64,000 nucleotides of DNA from contig CALWRF010000001.1 in assembly GCA_944383885.1 (NCBI GenBank), forward strand, positions 1-64,000. Direction: 5' to 3'. Shown one piece after another: positions 14,547 through 24,459 of the stretch; the stretch's first letter is position 1; each line of letters starts with the position of its first letter. The notes beneath the pieces are model-generated. The model was not told where the DNA came from, did no database searches, and saw only the letters and a program-made list of their open reading frames with translations. Source of the stretch: an uncultured Clostridia bacterium (GTDB lineage Bacteria > Bacillota > Clostridia > Lachnospirales > Anaerotignaceae). Both the position numbers and the translations under genes were made by a program.

Positions 14547-14559
14547 TCTAAATTTCTTT

Positions 14560-14587
14560 CCTCCCGTTAAAAACGGGAGGATTTTTT
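14560..14587 (+). terminator. Intrinsic terminator of ileS
   Basis: Perfect 9-bp stem cctcccgtt against aacgggagg, then a T run. Confidence 0.95.
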
Positions 14588-14778
14588 CTGCACGGCAATG
14601 CAAAACCATGTCAATTTTGTAATATATTATTAAAATGACGAAAATTGTTTTTTATTTAACAGAAAAATTGAACAATAGTGATATTTATTTTTTAAAATTT
14701 ATAATGTATAATTTATTTAAAGCTGTGTGCATTTGTGCAGCGAGTAATGATTTATAATTCAAGGGGGAAATATAAAAC

Positions 14779-15612
14779 ATGAAAAAGAAAATCACAGTAC
14801 CAGAAATTATGGCTACAAAAAATTCTGACAAAAAGGTATCCATGGTAGCTTGCTACGATTTTATGTCAGCTACACTTGTTAATTTAAGCAAGGTTGACAT
14901 GATACTTGTTGGCGACTCACTTGGCATGAACATGCTTGGCATGAAGGGTACAGTCGGCGTTACAGTTGATGATATGATTTATCATATTAAAAATGTTGTA
15001 AAAGGCGCTCCTGACACATTTGTAGTAGGCGATATGCCTTTTGGCGCTTACAACGGCAATATTGACAAAGCTATTGAAAACGCAACAAGAATTTTTGCTG
15101 AAGGCGGATGCGACTGTGTTAAAATGGAAGGCGGAATGAACACTGTTCCTTACATTGAGGCAGTTGTTAAAGCTGGTATCCCTGTAATGGGTCACATTGG
15201 TCTTACACCTCAGACATCAGCTATGATGGGCGGTTTCAAAGTACAGGGCAAGAGCAGAGAAGCTGCTGACTTCCTTGTAGAAACAGCTAAAGCTGTAGAA
15301 AAAGCAGGCGCTTTCCTTATCAACCTTGAAGGCATACCTGTTGGTGTTGCTAAGAGAATTACAGAAGAACTCAAGATTCCTACAATGGGTATCGGCGCTG
15401 GCAAATACTGCGATTCTCAGGACCTTGTATGGCCTGATATTATGGGTATCAACGACTGGATTCCTAAATTTGCAAAGAAATACTGTGATTTAAGAACATA
15501 CATTGTTGATGGTCTTAACCAGTTTGCTGATGACGTAAACAGCGGCGCTTTCCCTACAAAAGAGTATTCATACAATACAGTTGTTGAAGGCTACGAAGTA
15601 GACGAAGACTGA
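14779..15612 (+). CDS. panB: 3-methyl-2-oxobutanoate hydroxymethyltransferase
   Basis: A 277-residue TIM-barrel enzyme that transfers a one-carbon unit from methylene-tetrahydrofolate to 2-oxoisovalerate, giving ketopantoate for pantothenate and CoA synthesis. Motifs: MILVGDSLGMNMLG, DMPFGAY, KMEGG, GHIGLTPQ and MGIGAG. AAGGGGG precedes the ATG. It is monocistronic: panC and panD are not adjacent. The substrate 2-oxoisovalerate comes from the valine pathway, for which ilvB, ilvN and ilvC lie at 37.6-40.6 kb. No attenuator is visible in the 190-bp upstream region. Confidence 0.96.
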   Translation: MKKKITVPEIMATKNSDKKVSMVACYDFMSATLVNLSKVDMILVGDSLGMNMLGMKGTVGVTVDDMIYHIKNVVKGAPDTFVVGDMPFGAYNGNIDKAIENATRIFAEGGCDCVKMEGGMNTVPYIEAVVKAGIPVMGHIGLTPQTSAMMGGFKVQGKSREAADFLVETAKAVEKAGAFLINLEGIPVGVAKRITEELKIPTMGIGAGKYCDSQDLVWPDIMGINDWIPKFAKKYCDLRTYIVDGLNQFADDVNSGAFPTKEYSYNTVVEGYEVDED

Positions 15613-15634
15613 TAAATTAAATCTGCACACAAAT

Positions 15635-15664
15635 AAAAGCCGTGTCTTAATGACACGGCTTTTT
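15635..15664. terminator. Bidirectional terminator between panB and the MATE gene
   Basis: Perfect 12-bp stem aaaagccgtgtc against gacacggctttt with a TTAA loop; A-rich and T-rich flanks serve both converging genes. Confidence 0.93.
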
Positions 15665-15674
15665 AAGTACATGC

Positions 15675-17054
15675 TTAATTATTTTTGTTTTCCAGTTTTT
15701 TTATTGAATTTGTTTCATAATGTATAAGTACCATTGTACATATAAAAGCTAAAATATCGGCTATAGGGGCTGCAAAGAGCATTCCTGTTACGCCGAATTT
15801 AAGTGAAAGCGCGACTACAAGGGGGCAAAGAAAAACAACATCTCTTGAAAGAGAAAGAACAGTTGACTTTACCGGTTTTCCTATTGCCTGAAGGAATATG
15901 CTGCTTGCTTTTTGTATACAGCAAAGAAGTATGCCGCCAAGAAATACTCTGAAACATAATACGGCGTATTGATTATAAAGGTCGCTTTCGCTTCCGAAAA
16001 GACGAATTATAACTTGCGGGCAAAGCTCAAACAAAAGCATGGCTATTACTCCAACGCATATATTGGCAGCAATTACATGGCGGTAAACTGAAAACACTCT
16101 TTTGTAGTTGCCTGCGCCATAGTTAAAACCGGCTATAGGCTGACCTCCAACGGCTATGCCTACGGAAAAGGCTATTACTATGCCAAATACTTTCATAACA
16201 ATGCCTATAACTGAAAGAGGTATGTCTGTGCCGTATATTGAACTGCCGCCTGTAAGAACTATCATATTGTTTGCAACGCTTATAATTATAACAATAGCCA
16301 TTTGCGTTATAAAGCTTGATATGCCGAGCTGAGAGAGATTTTGGCATATATGACGGTCTAATTTAAAGCTGTCACGGTTAAATGTAAATGATTTTGGTTT
16401 CCTGAAGTATGCGGCAGTTATAATGCAGGATACAATCTGACCTATAATTGTTGCCCACGCGGCGCCTTTAACACCCATATTAAATATAAATATAGAAACG
16501 GGATCAAGTATAAGGTTAAGTATAGCGCCTATTACTGTAGCAAACATGGAGTATCCGGGCGAACCGTCAGCTCGTATAGCTGAGTTCATGCCAGATGTAA
16601 ACACATAAAATGGTATTCCTAAAATAATTATTTGAATATAGTCTTTGGCGTAATTATAGCATGATTCTGTCGCGCCGAATATAGTAAGTATATTGTCGGT
16701 AAACAAAAGACCTATAATCATTATAATAATGCCTACTATAACAGTAAGAATAATTCCGTTGCCGATACATTTCCCTGCTGATTTGAAGTCTCCTTTTCCA
16801 AGGGAAAGACTTAAAAGCGCCGCGCTTCCATCGCCTATTAAAAGCGCGATAGCCAAAGCCACTACGGTAAAAGGGTAAACTACATTTGTAGCTGCATTAC
16901 CTAAATAACCAACGCTCTGACCTATGAATATCTGGTCGACAATGTTGTAAAGTGCGCTTACAAGCATGCTCAAAACACACGGAACAGAAAATTTCATAAT
17001 AAGTTTTCCTACTGGATCAGTTTCCAGATAGCTGCTTGTTTTTGTTTCTTCCAT
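15675..17054 (-). CDS. MATE family multidrug/toxin exporter
   Basis: A 459-residue integral membrane protein with about twelve hydrophobic helices in two homologous halves. Features include PVGKLIMKFSVPCVLSMLV at the N-terminus, DQIFIGQSVGYLGNAA, the FASGMNSAIRADGSP-like segment after helix 4, and GGQPIAGFNYGAGNYKR opening the second half. MATE proteins export cationic or amphipathic compounds using Na+ or H+ gradients. The substrate cannot be deduced. GGAGAATTAAT precedes the ATG. It stands alone, divergent from guaA across 760 bp of non-coding DNA. Confidence 0.93.
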   Translation of the reverse strand: MEETKTSSYLETDPVGKLIMKFSVPCVLSMLVSALYNIVDQIFIGQSVGYLGNAATNVVYPFTVVALAIALLIGDGSAALLSLSLGKGDFKSAGKCIGNGIILTVIVGIIIMIIGLLFTDNILTIFGATESCYNYAKDYIQIIILGIPFYVFTSGMNSAIRADGSPGYSMFATVIGAILNLILDPVSIFIFNMGVKGAAWATIIGQIVSCIITAAYFRKPKSFTFNRDSFKLDRHICQNLSQLGISSFITQMAIVIIISVANNMIVLTGGSSIYGTDIPLSVIGIVMKVFGIVIAFSVGIAVGGQPIAGFNYGAGNYKRVFSVYRHVIAANICVGVIAMLLFELCPQVIIRLFGSESDLYNQYAVLCFRVFLGGILLCCIQKASSIFLQAIGKPVKSTVLSLSRDVVFLCPLVVALSLKFGVTGMLFAAPIADILAFICTMVLIHYETNSIKKLENKNN

Positions 17055-17557
17055 ATTAATTCTCCTTTATTACTGACTCAATTGTGTTTTACGGTAAAAA
17101 AATAACGCGTGCTTTAACGGTATTACCGCCAAATAGACAACGCGCTTTTAAGCCGGACTTACATCTACAGAGCATTTATTTTTCACCATAAATTCATTAT
17201 TATATATTTTATACTAAAATATGGGGTTATGTAATAGTTATTTTTGCAGTTTTTTATTTTTTGTAAATTTTAACTATATGTATTTAAAGGATTTGATTTT
17301 GATATATATAATTTAAGTTTTTTATGTAAAACTTTTTTTGTGAAAAATGAAATGTTTTTGAACACAGCCTAACGCTTTTTATTTGTTTATGTTATTAAAC
17401 AGCAAGTAAAAAACTGGCTTCTGATTTGAAATAATACAATTGGGTTTTGTGAAATATTGTAAATTGTGTATTACTGTGTTACTATAGACTAAAGTAATTG
17501 ACTTTTAATATATTTTTTGATAGAATGTCAAAATTATAGTCGCAGACTGATAAAAAT
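17055..17557. other. Non-coding region upstream of the MATE gene
   Basis: AT-rich with no supported gene. The part next to the MATE start contains GC-richer short palindromes (cggtattaccg, and acgcgt-containing segments at 17104-17150) of unknown role. I recognise no known riboswitch. Confidence 0.5.
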
Positions 17558-17780
17558 GTTAAGTAATATAAGAAATAAGCTAAAAACTTGTTCCAGAATG
17601 CGTTAGCTTAATAAAGCTATAAATGAAGTATTGGGAAACGGCATTCATGCTTTTTACGGTTTAACGCAATCAATAATGAATATTACTTAAACAATTATTA
17701 TTATAGGGGCTGAAAAGCGTGAAGCAGTGCGTATTACAGTAAAGTTTAATACGCGTAATTAATATTATTAAAAGGCTCCT
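17558..17780 (+). promoter_or_regulatory. Structured 5-prime leader of guaA, unassigned
   Basis: Two helical modules are visible. A perfect 11-bp stem (ttaagtaatat 17559-17569 with atattacttaa 17680-17690) encloses about 110 nt with inner helices such as aagcta/tagctt and the alternative tgcgtta/taacgca. A second stem (taggggct 17703-17710 with ggctccta 17774-17781, G-U pairs) encloses the hairpin gcgtatta/taatacgc. No purine-riboswitch consensus is present. It may be a regulatory leader or a separate small RNA. Confidence 0.45.
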
Positions 17781-17814
17781 AATGCAATGTAGAATATTAA
17801 CGGAGGGCAGGGCA

Positions 17815-19353
17815 ATGAAAAATGAACTTGTAATAGTTCTTGATTTTGGCGGACAGTATAATCAGCTTATAGCGCGCCGCGTTAGGGAATGTCATGTATA
17901 CTGCGAGGTTAAGCCGTATACTATGCCTTTAGATGAGATAAAGGCTTTAAATCCAAAGGGTCTTATATTTACAGGCGGACCTAACAGTGTTTATGACGAA
18001 AAGTCTCCGCACATTACAAAAGAAATATTTGATTTGGGAATACCTGTTTTAGGTATTTGCTATGGCTGCCAGCTTATGGCTTATACTCTTGGCGGAACGG
18101 TTTGCGATGCCTCAGAAAAAAGTGAGTACGGAAAGACGGAAGTAAAGCTTAATACAGATACTGTACTCTTTAAAGGGCTTGAAGAAGACCAGATTTGCTG
18201 GATGAGTCATACAGATTATATTTCACAGGCGCCGGAAGGCTTTAAGGTAACAGCTACATCGCCGGCATGTCCGGTTGCTGCAATGGAATGCGTAGAAAGA
18301 AAGCTTTACGGCACTCAGTTCCATCCGGAAGTTAATCATACACCAAATGGCAAAGATATGCTTGCCAAATTCCTTTTTGATGTATGCGGCTGCAGCGGTG
18401 ACTGGACAATGACAGGATATATTGAGTCGCAGATTAAGAATATACGTGAAACTGTAGGCAGCGGCAAAGCTCTTTGCGCCCTTTCAGGCGGTGTTGACTC
18501 CAGTGTTGTTGCAGCTCTTATGAGCAAAGCCATAGGAAAACAGCTTACATGTGTTTTTGTAGACAACGGTCTTATGAGAAAAAACGAAGGCGACGAAGTT
18601 GAAGCTGCTTTTAAAGGTGCTTTTGATGCGAATTTTGTAAGGGCAAACGCCCAGGAAAGATTCCTCAGCAGGCTTAAAGGTGTTACAGAGCCTGAGAAAA
18701 AGAGAAAAATAATTGGTGAGGAGTTTATAAGGGTATTTGAAGGGGAAGCTAAGAAAATAGGCAAGGTGGATTTCCTTGTTCAGGGCACGATTTATCCTGA
18801 TGTTATTGAAAGCGGTCTTGGCGACAGTGCTGTTATTAAATCACACCACAATGTAGGCGGACTTCCTTCAGTTGTTGATTTTAAAGAGCTGATAGAGCCT
18901 TTAAGAATGTTGTTTAAAGATGAAGTAAGGCAGATGGGCAAGGAGCTTGGGCTTCCGGATTATCTTGTATGGAGACAGCCTTTCCCGGGACCTGGTCTTG
19001 GCATAAGAGTTATAGGTGAAGTTACAGAAGAAAAACTTGCTATTTTAAGAGAAGCTGACGCTATATTCCGCGAAGAGATAGCAAATGCGGGTCTTGACAG
19101 AAGCATAAACCAATATTTTGCAGTAATTACAGATATGCGTTCTGTAGGCGTTATGGGCGACGGCAGGACATACGATTACACTCTTGCTTTAAGAGGCGTA
19201 ACAACAAGCGACTTTATGACAGCTGACTGGGCAAGGATACCTTATGAAGTTCTTGACAAAATAAGCATTAGAATTGTTAATGAAGTTAAACACATTAACA
19301 GAATAGTGTATGATATAACAAGCAAGCCGCCGGCAACAATAGAGTGGGAGTAA
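17815..19353 (+). CDS. guaA: GMP synthase (glutamine-hydrolysing)
   Basis: A 512-residue enzyme converting XMP to GMP with ATP and glutamine, the last step of guanine nucleotide synthesis. The N-terminal class I amidotransferase has Cys in GICYGCQ near residue 82 and the His/Glu pair in QFHPEV near 170-172. The PP-loop SGGVDSS near 224 starts the ATP pyrophosphatase domain, followed by the C-terminal dimerisation domain. The start at 17815 is chosen because GGAGG sits 8 bp upstream and [14 protein letters not shown] matches family N-termini; the frame is open 11 codons further. The long structured leader suggests regulation. Confidence 0.97.
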   Translation: MKNELVIVLDFGGQYNQLIARRVRECHVYCEVKPYTMPLDEIKALNPKGLIFTGGPNSVYDEKSPHITKEIFDLGIPVLGICYGCQLMAYTLGGTVCDASEKSEYGKTEVKLNTDTVLFKGLEEDQICWMSHTDYISQAPEGFKVTATSPACPVAAMECVERKLYGTQFHPEVNHTPNGKDMLAKFLFDVCGCSGDWTMTGYIESQIKNIRETVGSGKALCALSGGVDSSVVAALMSKAIGKQLTCVFVDNGLMRKNEGDEVEAAFKGAFDANFVRANAQERFLSRLKGVTEPEKKRKIIGEEFIRVFEGEAKKIGKVDFLVQGTIYPDVIESGLGDSAVIKSHHNVGGLPSVVDFKELIEPLRMLFKDEVRQMGKELGLPDYLVWRQPFPGPGLGIRVIGEVTEEKLAILREADAIFREEIANAGLDRSINQYFAVITDMRSVGVMGDGRTYDYTLALRGVTTSDFMTADWARIPYEVLDKISIRIVNEVKHINRIVYDITSKPPATIEWE

Positions 19354-19363
19354 AATGAAACAC

Positions 19364-19399
19364 CGCCAAAACCCAGTATTTTGCGGGTTTATGGCGTTT
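19364..19399 (+). terminator. Probable terminator of guaA
   Basis: 11-bp stem with one bulge (cgccaaaaccc against gggtttatggcg) and a short T stretch. Confidence 0.65.
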
Positions 19400-19521
19400 G
19401 TAGAAGTCTTTTGATAACAATTTAATAACATATATGAAGGTCGTTATTCTTGTAATCCAGTGGTTTATGGGTTGATGAGAGATAGACAGGCGGCTTTAAT
19501 GGCGGAAAAAATTTGTATTAT

Positions 19522-19563
19522 AAAACCCTTAGCTGTGAGCAGTATTTGCGGCTAAGGGTTTTT
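19522..19563. terminator. Strong bidirectional hairpin after guaA
   Basis: Perfect 12-bp stem aaaacccttagc (19522-19533) against gctaagggtttt (19551-19562), T- and A-flanked on either strand. It looks like a second terminator; no gene is recognised between it and guaA. Confidence 0.75.
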
Positions 19564-20010
19564 AGTGTATTAGGTAGGAGAAAACAACAGATTATTATTG
19601 CAGAGTAAAAAATTTCAGTTGCAATAAATATCCTTTGTTATAATAAATAGTCCGGCAAAAGACAAAAACAAATGAGAATTTTTTATGAACAACAATAGTT
19701 TAGCTCGTACAAAGAGGTAACGTGAGTATCATATTTGTATCTGCCAATAAAATGCAGATGCAGATAAGGTTGAAAGACAAAAATATTAAGAAATATGCCA
19801 AAGAATGGATTTTGAGATAATATAAGCTGAATGCCGTAAAAGCAATATACACATGTTAATAAATATGCTGTTAAGATATGGTGTTATAAACGCAGCGAGG
19901 CGTTAAAAATAGAAATACAATAATATTATATAAAATCAATTAAAAGAACGCCAATAAATATAAAAGAATACACAGGCACGTTTACTGTTAATAAGTAAAA
20001 AGAGGCAAAT
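19564..20010. other. Non-coding region between guaA and the 3D-domain gene
   Basis: About 450 bp of AT-rich DNA. The only open stretch of note is a 32-codon frame from GTG at 19722, which lacks protein-like composition. No known RNA was recognised. Confidence 0.5.
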
Positions 20011-20031
20011 AAAAAGCCGCTTTAGGCGGCT
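20011..20031 (-). terminator. Distal leftward hairpin after the 3D-domain gene
   Basis: Stem agccgc/gcggct with a TAAA-type loop, followed on the minus strand by five T residues. Confidence 0.7.
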
Positions 20032-20089
20032 GTAGAAATAGCTGTGCAAATGACGGCAATAAAATTTACACTTATAGAGTTAAAATAAA

Positions 20090-20111
20090 ACTACCGGTTT
20101 AGCCGGTAGTT
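20090..20111 (-). terminator. Terminator of the 3D-domain gene
   Basis: Perfect 9-bp stem (actaccggc/gccggtagt region), T-rich on the minus strand, 13 bp after the stop of the leftward gene. Confidence 0.85.
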
Positions 20112-20123
20112 ATTGATTAGTGA

Positions 20124-21149
20124 TTATTCCAATATATAAACAGTTACAGTTCTTCTTCCCCAGCCATAAGCTTCCGATATTGTATTGTAGCAAAGGTCAA
20201 TTCTGTTTCCGTTTATTGCTCCGCCTGTATCTGCGGCAACAGCTATACCGTAACCAGGTATATAAAGCTTTGTTCCAAAAGGAATTACAGATGTGTCAAC
20301 AGCAGCCACACCTTTTGAAGCTGCCATACCTGAAGCCGTAACACCTGAACATCCTGAATCGTATGGTGTATAAGCTGTGCTTACCATGTTAATTGCCTTT
20401 GTAAATGTCATACCGTCTATTGTGCCGGAAGAACTGCTTTTGGTTTCTTTAATCTCAGCTTCTTTCTTTTTAGTGCCTATTTCTATAATTTTGTCAACAG
20501 GCTCCTTAATAACTTCTCTTTCTACTTCTTCTAATTTATGCACTTTACCTTTATAGTAATACTGTTTTTTTGTAATTTGGAGAATACCGTTTTCGCCTTC
20601 TTGGGTCACTTTTTCAGTGCCTTCTTCCATGTCAGGGTTTTCAACCTTTTTTGTTTCAAAAGGAATTTCTTCTGTTGCTGTAATTATTTCGTCTGTAATA
20701 ACATGAACTTTAATAACCATATTGTTATAAAGACGGGTAGATTCTTCAACATTTTCAAGCTCATATTCGCCATCAATAAGATGGCTGTACTCATTTATAA
20801 TGTCGCCTACTGTTGTTTTATTTGTTACTATAGGTGTTGAGTCTGAGTTTACTTTTAATGTAATGTTAAAAGGTCTTTTTATAACTATTTCATCGCCGGT
20901 TTTTATTGTATCGTCAAGGTCTTTTGATACAGATGTTTTGTCATCGATTTCGATGTTTTTTTCCTCAAATACTTCTGCAACAGTATTTGAGAGGGTGGAA
21001 ACAATAGTGCTCTTATTTCCATCTGTAATAGTAATTGTTTTCATTGTAAGTTCATTTGCGGAATTTTCACCATCGTATGCTGCCGCTGTGCCTGTAAGAA
21101 CGGCTACTGCGAAAGCAACCATAATTAATATTCTAATATGCTTTGTCAT
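20124..21149 (-). CDS. yabE: Secreted YabE-like protein with DUF348, G5 and 3D domains
   Basis: A 341-residue exported cell-wall protein, probably a lytic transglycosylase-like muralytic enzyme of the Rpf/Sps (3D) group. Signal peptide: residues 1-24. Two DUF348 ubiquitin-like repeats (about 35-90 and 95-145) start TITITDGNKST and NITLKVNSDSTP. A G5 domain (about 150-225) ends in KVHKLEEVEREV. The 3D domain (about 260-341) has the three aspartates in AAVDTSVIP, VAADTGGAI and NRIDLCY. In Bacillus, yabE follows metS and yabD (tatD), and the same order is kept here on the minus strand. A 357-bp gap separates it from tatD, so it probably has its own promoter. Confidence 0.9.
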   Translation of the reverse strand: MTKHIRILIMVAFAVAVLTGTAAAYDGENSANELTMKTITITDGNKSTIVSTLSNTVAEVFEEKNIEIDDKTSVSKDLDDTIKTGDEIVIKRPFNITLKVNSDSTPIVTNKTTVGDIINEYSHLIDGEYELENVEESTRLYNNMVIKVHVITDEIITATEEIPFETKKVENPDMEEGTEKVTQEGENGILQITKKQYYYKGKVHKLEEVEREVIKEPVDKIIEIGTKKKEAEIKETKSSSSGTIDGMTFTKAINMVSTAYTPYDSGCSGVTASGMAASKGVAAVDTSVIPFGTKLYIPGYGIAVAADTGGAINGNRIDLCYNTISEAYGWGRRTVTVYILE

Positions 21150-21506
21150 TTTTCCTCCTTGGAACAGCCTTGAATTATATTGAGTGGGAATTTTGCGTTA
21201 AGGCAGTCCTCTTAGTTTATTATTGACTTTAAGATTTTTCAGAAATTATTAATAACTGATTAATCATTACGCAATTAGTATATTAACACAAATGTAACAA
21301 TTATGCAACAATTTTTTGATGGCATGAAGGTTCAGGTCGCCAAAAACCAGCAAAAAAATTAATTTTTCTGTATATTTCCTCCATATAATACACAGATTTT
21401 AGGCTTAAATTGTTAAATTTTAATTAATTTTGTAATAATAATTTTGAAATAAGTTTATATATTAAATATAAATCAAATAATAAAAAAAATATATATTTTA
21501 CAAATA
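21150..21506 (-). other. Upstream region of the 3D-domain gene
   Basis: 357 bp, AT-rich. The start is preceded by AAGGAGG on the minus strand. A possible extended -10 (TGTGTTAATAT) lies near 21285. I looked for the ydaO-type c-di-AMP riboswitch common before such genes and did not see its consensus. Confidence 0.45.
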
Positions 21507-22268
21507 TTATTTCAGTCCGAATACATTTTTGGCGTTTTGGCTTGTTACGGAATATACTTCATTAACGGGCACATGCTTAATTTCAGATATTTTTTCGGCA
21601 ACGTACTTAATCATTGTTGAGTCGTTGCGCTTTCCTCTGTTAGGTACAGGGGCAAGATAAGGGCAGTCGGTTTCAAGTACTATTTTGCTTAAAGGAAGTA
21701 TTCGCACGCAGTCTACTGTCCTTTTGGCGTTGGAATATGTTAAAACTCCGCCTATGCCTATATAATACCCAAGCTTTATATAGGCAAGAGCCATTTCCGG
21801 ACTTCCGGAATAGCAGTGTATAATACCTCTGTTAACTCCGCTTTCTTTAATAATATCAAAGCATTCCTGTGCCGCATCACGCGAATGGATTATAACAGGC
21901 ATTGAAAGCTCTTTTGCCATTTCAAGCTGGCGTTTAAACCAATAGCGCTGTTTGTCTTTATCAGTGTTGTCATAATGATAATCAAGACCTATTTCGCCTA
22001 TTGCAACTACTTTTTCATTCTTTGTAAGGTCTTTAATTTGGTTATATATATCTTCAGTCATGTTTTTTGTATTGCTTGGATGTATGCCTGAAGCTGAATA
22101 TATAAAATCATATTTTTTTCCCAGTTCAACGCCGGCTTTTGAGGCGCGGAGACTTTCTCCGGAATTAAGTATATAGTCAACTCCGTTTTCTTTCATAGAG
22201 CTTAAAAGGCTGTCTCGGTCATTATCAAACTGTTTGTCGTCATAGTGGGCATGTGAGTCGAAAATCAT
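21507..22268 (-). CDS. tatD: TatD family metal-dependent hydrolase (DNase)
   Basis: A 253-residue TIM-barrel hydrolase of the TatD/YcfH family, a metal-dependent 3-prime to 5-prime exonuclease in characterised members. Metal ligands are visible: DSHAHYD at the N-terminus, GEIGLDYHYD near residue 90, VIIHSRDA, GIIHCYSG and ETDCPYLAP, followed by the RGKRN segment. AGGAGG lies 7 bp before the ATG. It follows metG by 62 bp, the conserved metS-yabD pairing, although a terminator-like hairpin lies between them. Confidence 0.93.
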   Translation of the reverse strand: MIFDSHAHYDDKQFDNDRDSLLSSMKENGVDYILNSGESLRASKAGVELGKKYDFIYSASGIHPSNTKNMTEDIYNQIKDLTKNEKVVAIGEIGLDYHYDNTDKDKQRYWFKRQLEMAKELSMPVIIHSRDAAQECFDIIKESGVNRGIIHCYSGSPEMALAYIKLGYYIGIGGVLTYSNAKRTVDCVRILPLSKIVLETDCPYLAPVPNRGKRNDSTMIKYVAEKISEIKHVPVNEVYSVTSQNAKNVFGLK

Positions 22269-22285
22269 TTTATAACCTCCTGTAA

Positions 22286-22315
22286 TAAAAAAGCGGGCGC
22301 CGTAAGGAACCCGCC
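22286..22315 (-). terminator. Terminator-like hairpin between metG and tatD
   Basis: Stem gcgggttcc/ggcgcccgc (imperfect) followed by six T residues on the minus strand. It may attenuate tatD. Confidence 0.75.
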
Positions 22316-22329
22316 TTAATTTATAAATT

Positions 22330-24303
22330 TTATCTTACTTCGCAGCCGCTTTCAAACTGCTTGTCATCTGTTATAAGCGAAAGGTTTCCGTCTTTATCAG
22401 CAGCGCAGAGTATCATTCCGCAGGACATTTCACCCATCATTTTTCTTGGGGCAAGGTTTTCAACTATAACTACCTTTCTGCCAACCATCTCTTCAGGCGT
22501 GTAATATTTGGCTATGCCTGAAAGTATGGTGCGCACCTCGCCGCCTACTTTTACAGTGTTTTTAAGAAGTTTTTTTGAGCCTTTAACAGTTTCGCTGGCT
22601 ATAACCTCACCTGTTACAAGATGAACTTTTGCAAAATCATCTATTGTAATTTCGCTTATTGTTTTATTGTCATCTTTTTCTTCTGTTTTTTCATTTTTCG
22701 CTTTATTTGCAAGGTTTTCAGCCTGTGCGGCTTTTATAGCGGCTTCAAGTTCCACAAGCTCTTTTTTCATATCTATTCTTGGGAAAAGGGCAGGACCTTT
22801 TTCTACTTTCAGATTTTTAGGGAGAAGTCCCCAAATTCTGATGTTATCCCAGCTTGTAAGCTCTGTTCCTTCTATGTTAAGCTGCTTATGGATAGCTTTA
22901 GGGCATTTAGGCATAAATGGCTGAAGCATAATTGATATTATCCTAATGCTTTCGGCTACATTATAGAGCGCTCCGGCAAGCTTTGGCTTATCTTCTTCAT
23001 TTTTAGCAAGTATCCAAGGCTGTGTCTCATCAATATATTTGTTTGTGCGGCGGATAAGCACCCAAAGGGCAGAAAGGGCATCGCTAAAGAGCATTTTATC
23101 CATACAGCCTTCAAATTTAACTATTGTATCAGCGGCAACAGATTTAAGGTCGGCGTCAAACTCAGTTTCATTATGCTCTGACGGAAGCTGACCGCCGAAA
23201 TATTTATCAATCATTCCTACCGTTCTTGAAACAAGGTTTCCAAGGTCGTTGGCAAGGTCTGAGTTTATTCTTTGGATAAGCGCCTCATTTGTAAAGTTTC
23301 CGTCCTGACCGAAAGCTATTTCTCTTAAAAGGAAATACCTTACAGCGTCTAAGCCGTAACGGTCAATGAGGACTTTAGGGTCTACAACATTTCCTTTTGA
23401 TTTTGACATTTTTCCGCCGTCTATTACAAGCCAACCGTGACCAAATATCTGCTTTGGAAGGGGAAGATCAAGCGCCATAAGCATAGCAGGCCAGATAATG
23501 GAATGAAAACGCACTATTTCTTTTCCTACTATGTGTACATCTGCCGGCCAGTATTTTTTAAACAGCTCGTCATTATCTGAACCGTAGCCGAGTGCTGTAA
23601 TATAGTTTGAAAGGGCATCTACCCATACATATATAACATGTTTAGGGTCAAATGTTACAGGTATGCCCCAGCTGAAAGATGTACGGCTTACGCAAAGGTC
23701 TTCAAGCCCAGGTTTAAGGAAGTTTGAAATCATTTCTGTCTGCCTTGAAGGCGGCTGAATGAACTCAGGGTGGTCTTCTATATATTTAATAAGCCTGTCC
23801 TGATATTTTGAAAGCCTCAAGAAATAACTTTCTTCTTTAACTCTTTCAACATCACGGCCGCAGTCAGGGCATTTGCCGTCTACAAGCTGATGTTCCGTAA
23901 AGAAAGACTCGCAAGGCGTGCAGTACCAGCCTTCATATTCTGATTTATAAATATCGCCTTTATCATAAAGTGTTTTAAATATTTTCTGAACAGCTGCAAC
24001 ATGCTCTTTGTCAGTTGTCCTTATAAATTTATCATAAGTTATGTCAAGAGAAGCCCAAAGGTCTTTTATTCCGGCTACTACTTTATCAACATATTCTTTT
24101 GGTGTAATTCCAAGGCTTGTGGCTATTCTTTCTATTTTCTGACCATGCTCGTCAGTGCCTGTCATAAATCTAACGTCATAGCCGCGTAATCTTTTATATT
24201 TAGCCAAAGTATCGGCAGCTACAGTGCAGTATGAATGACCTATATGAAGTTTATCACTTGGATAATATATAGGCGTTGTTACATAAAAAGTTTTCTTATC
24301 CAA
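22330..24303 (-). CDS. metG: Methionyl-tRNA synthetase with C-terminal tRNA-binding domain
   Basis: A 657-residue class I synthetase that charges both elongator and initiator tRNA-Met. The HIGH motif is in KLHIGHSYCTVAAD, the zinc knuckle uses CTPC and CPDCG near residues 120-140, and KMSKSKGNVVDP is near 290. The last 100 residues are a Trbp111-like OB fold. Start choice: the frame opens upstream, but GGAGGG abuts an ATG at 24309 with no spacer and lies 6 bp before the TTG at 24303, giving MDKKTFYVTTPIYYP, which matches family N-termini. ATG at 24309 is the alternative. The gene heads the metG-tatD-yabE series. Confidence 0.95.
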   Translation of the reverse strand: MDKKTFYVTTPIYYPSDKLHIGHSYCTVAADTLAKYKRLRGYDVRFMTGTDEHGQKIERIATSLGITPKEYVDKVVAGIKDLWASLDITYDKFIRTTDKEHVAAVQKIFKTLYDKGDIYKSEYEGWYCTPCESFFTEHQLVDGKCPDCGRDVERVKEESYFLRLSKYQDRLIKYIEDHPEFIQPPSRQTEMISNFLKPGLEDLCVSRTSFSWGIPVTFDPKHVIYVWVDALSNYITALGYGSDNDELFKKYWPADVHIVGKEIVRFHSIIWPAMLMALDLPLPKQIFGHGWLVIDGGKMSKSKGNVVDPKVLIDRYGLDAVRYFLLREIAFGQDGNFTNEALIQRINSDLANDLGNLVSRTVGMIDKYFGGQLPSEHNETEFDADLKSVAADTIVKFEGCMDKMLFSDALSALWVLIRRTNKYIDETQPWILAKNEEDKPKLAGALYNVAESIRIISIMLQPFMPKCPKAIHKQLNIEGTELTSWDNIRIWGLLPKNLKVEKGPALFPRIDMKKELVELEAAIKAAQAENLANKAKNEKTEEKDDNKTISEITIDDFAKVHLVTGEVIASETVKGSKKLLKNTVKVGGEVRTILSGIAKYYTPEEMVGRKVVIVENLAPRKMMGEMSCGMILCAADKDGNLSLITDDKQFESGCEVR

Positions 24304-24459
24304 AACCATCCCTCCAAAATATATCAACTATATAATGTAACTATTATAACTGTCTTTAACCGAAAATAAAAGGAATTTTTTGCGGAACAGCTTAAAATGC
24401 GTTCTTATTTGAATCAGATGTGAATATTATTAATAAGCGGTGAAAGGCGGGATTAAAAT

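Noticed and set aside
17440-17814. Purine riboswitch upstream of guaA
   Set aside because: The conserved loop and junction bases of the guanine aptamer are absent; only an unassigned fold is claimed.
19722-19820. 32-codon frame from GTG with AGAGG upstream between guaA and yabE
   Set aside because: Spacing to the start is only about 4 bp and length is within chance for this composition; no promoter or relationship to neighbours.
21150-21506. Possible c-di-AMP (ydaO) riboswitch before the yabE-like gene
   Set aside because: Such riboswitches often precede wall-lytic genes, but none of the conserved aptamer sequence was seen on the minus strand.
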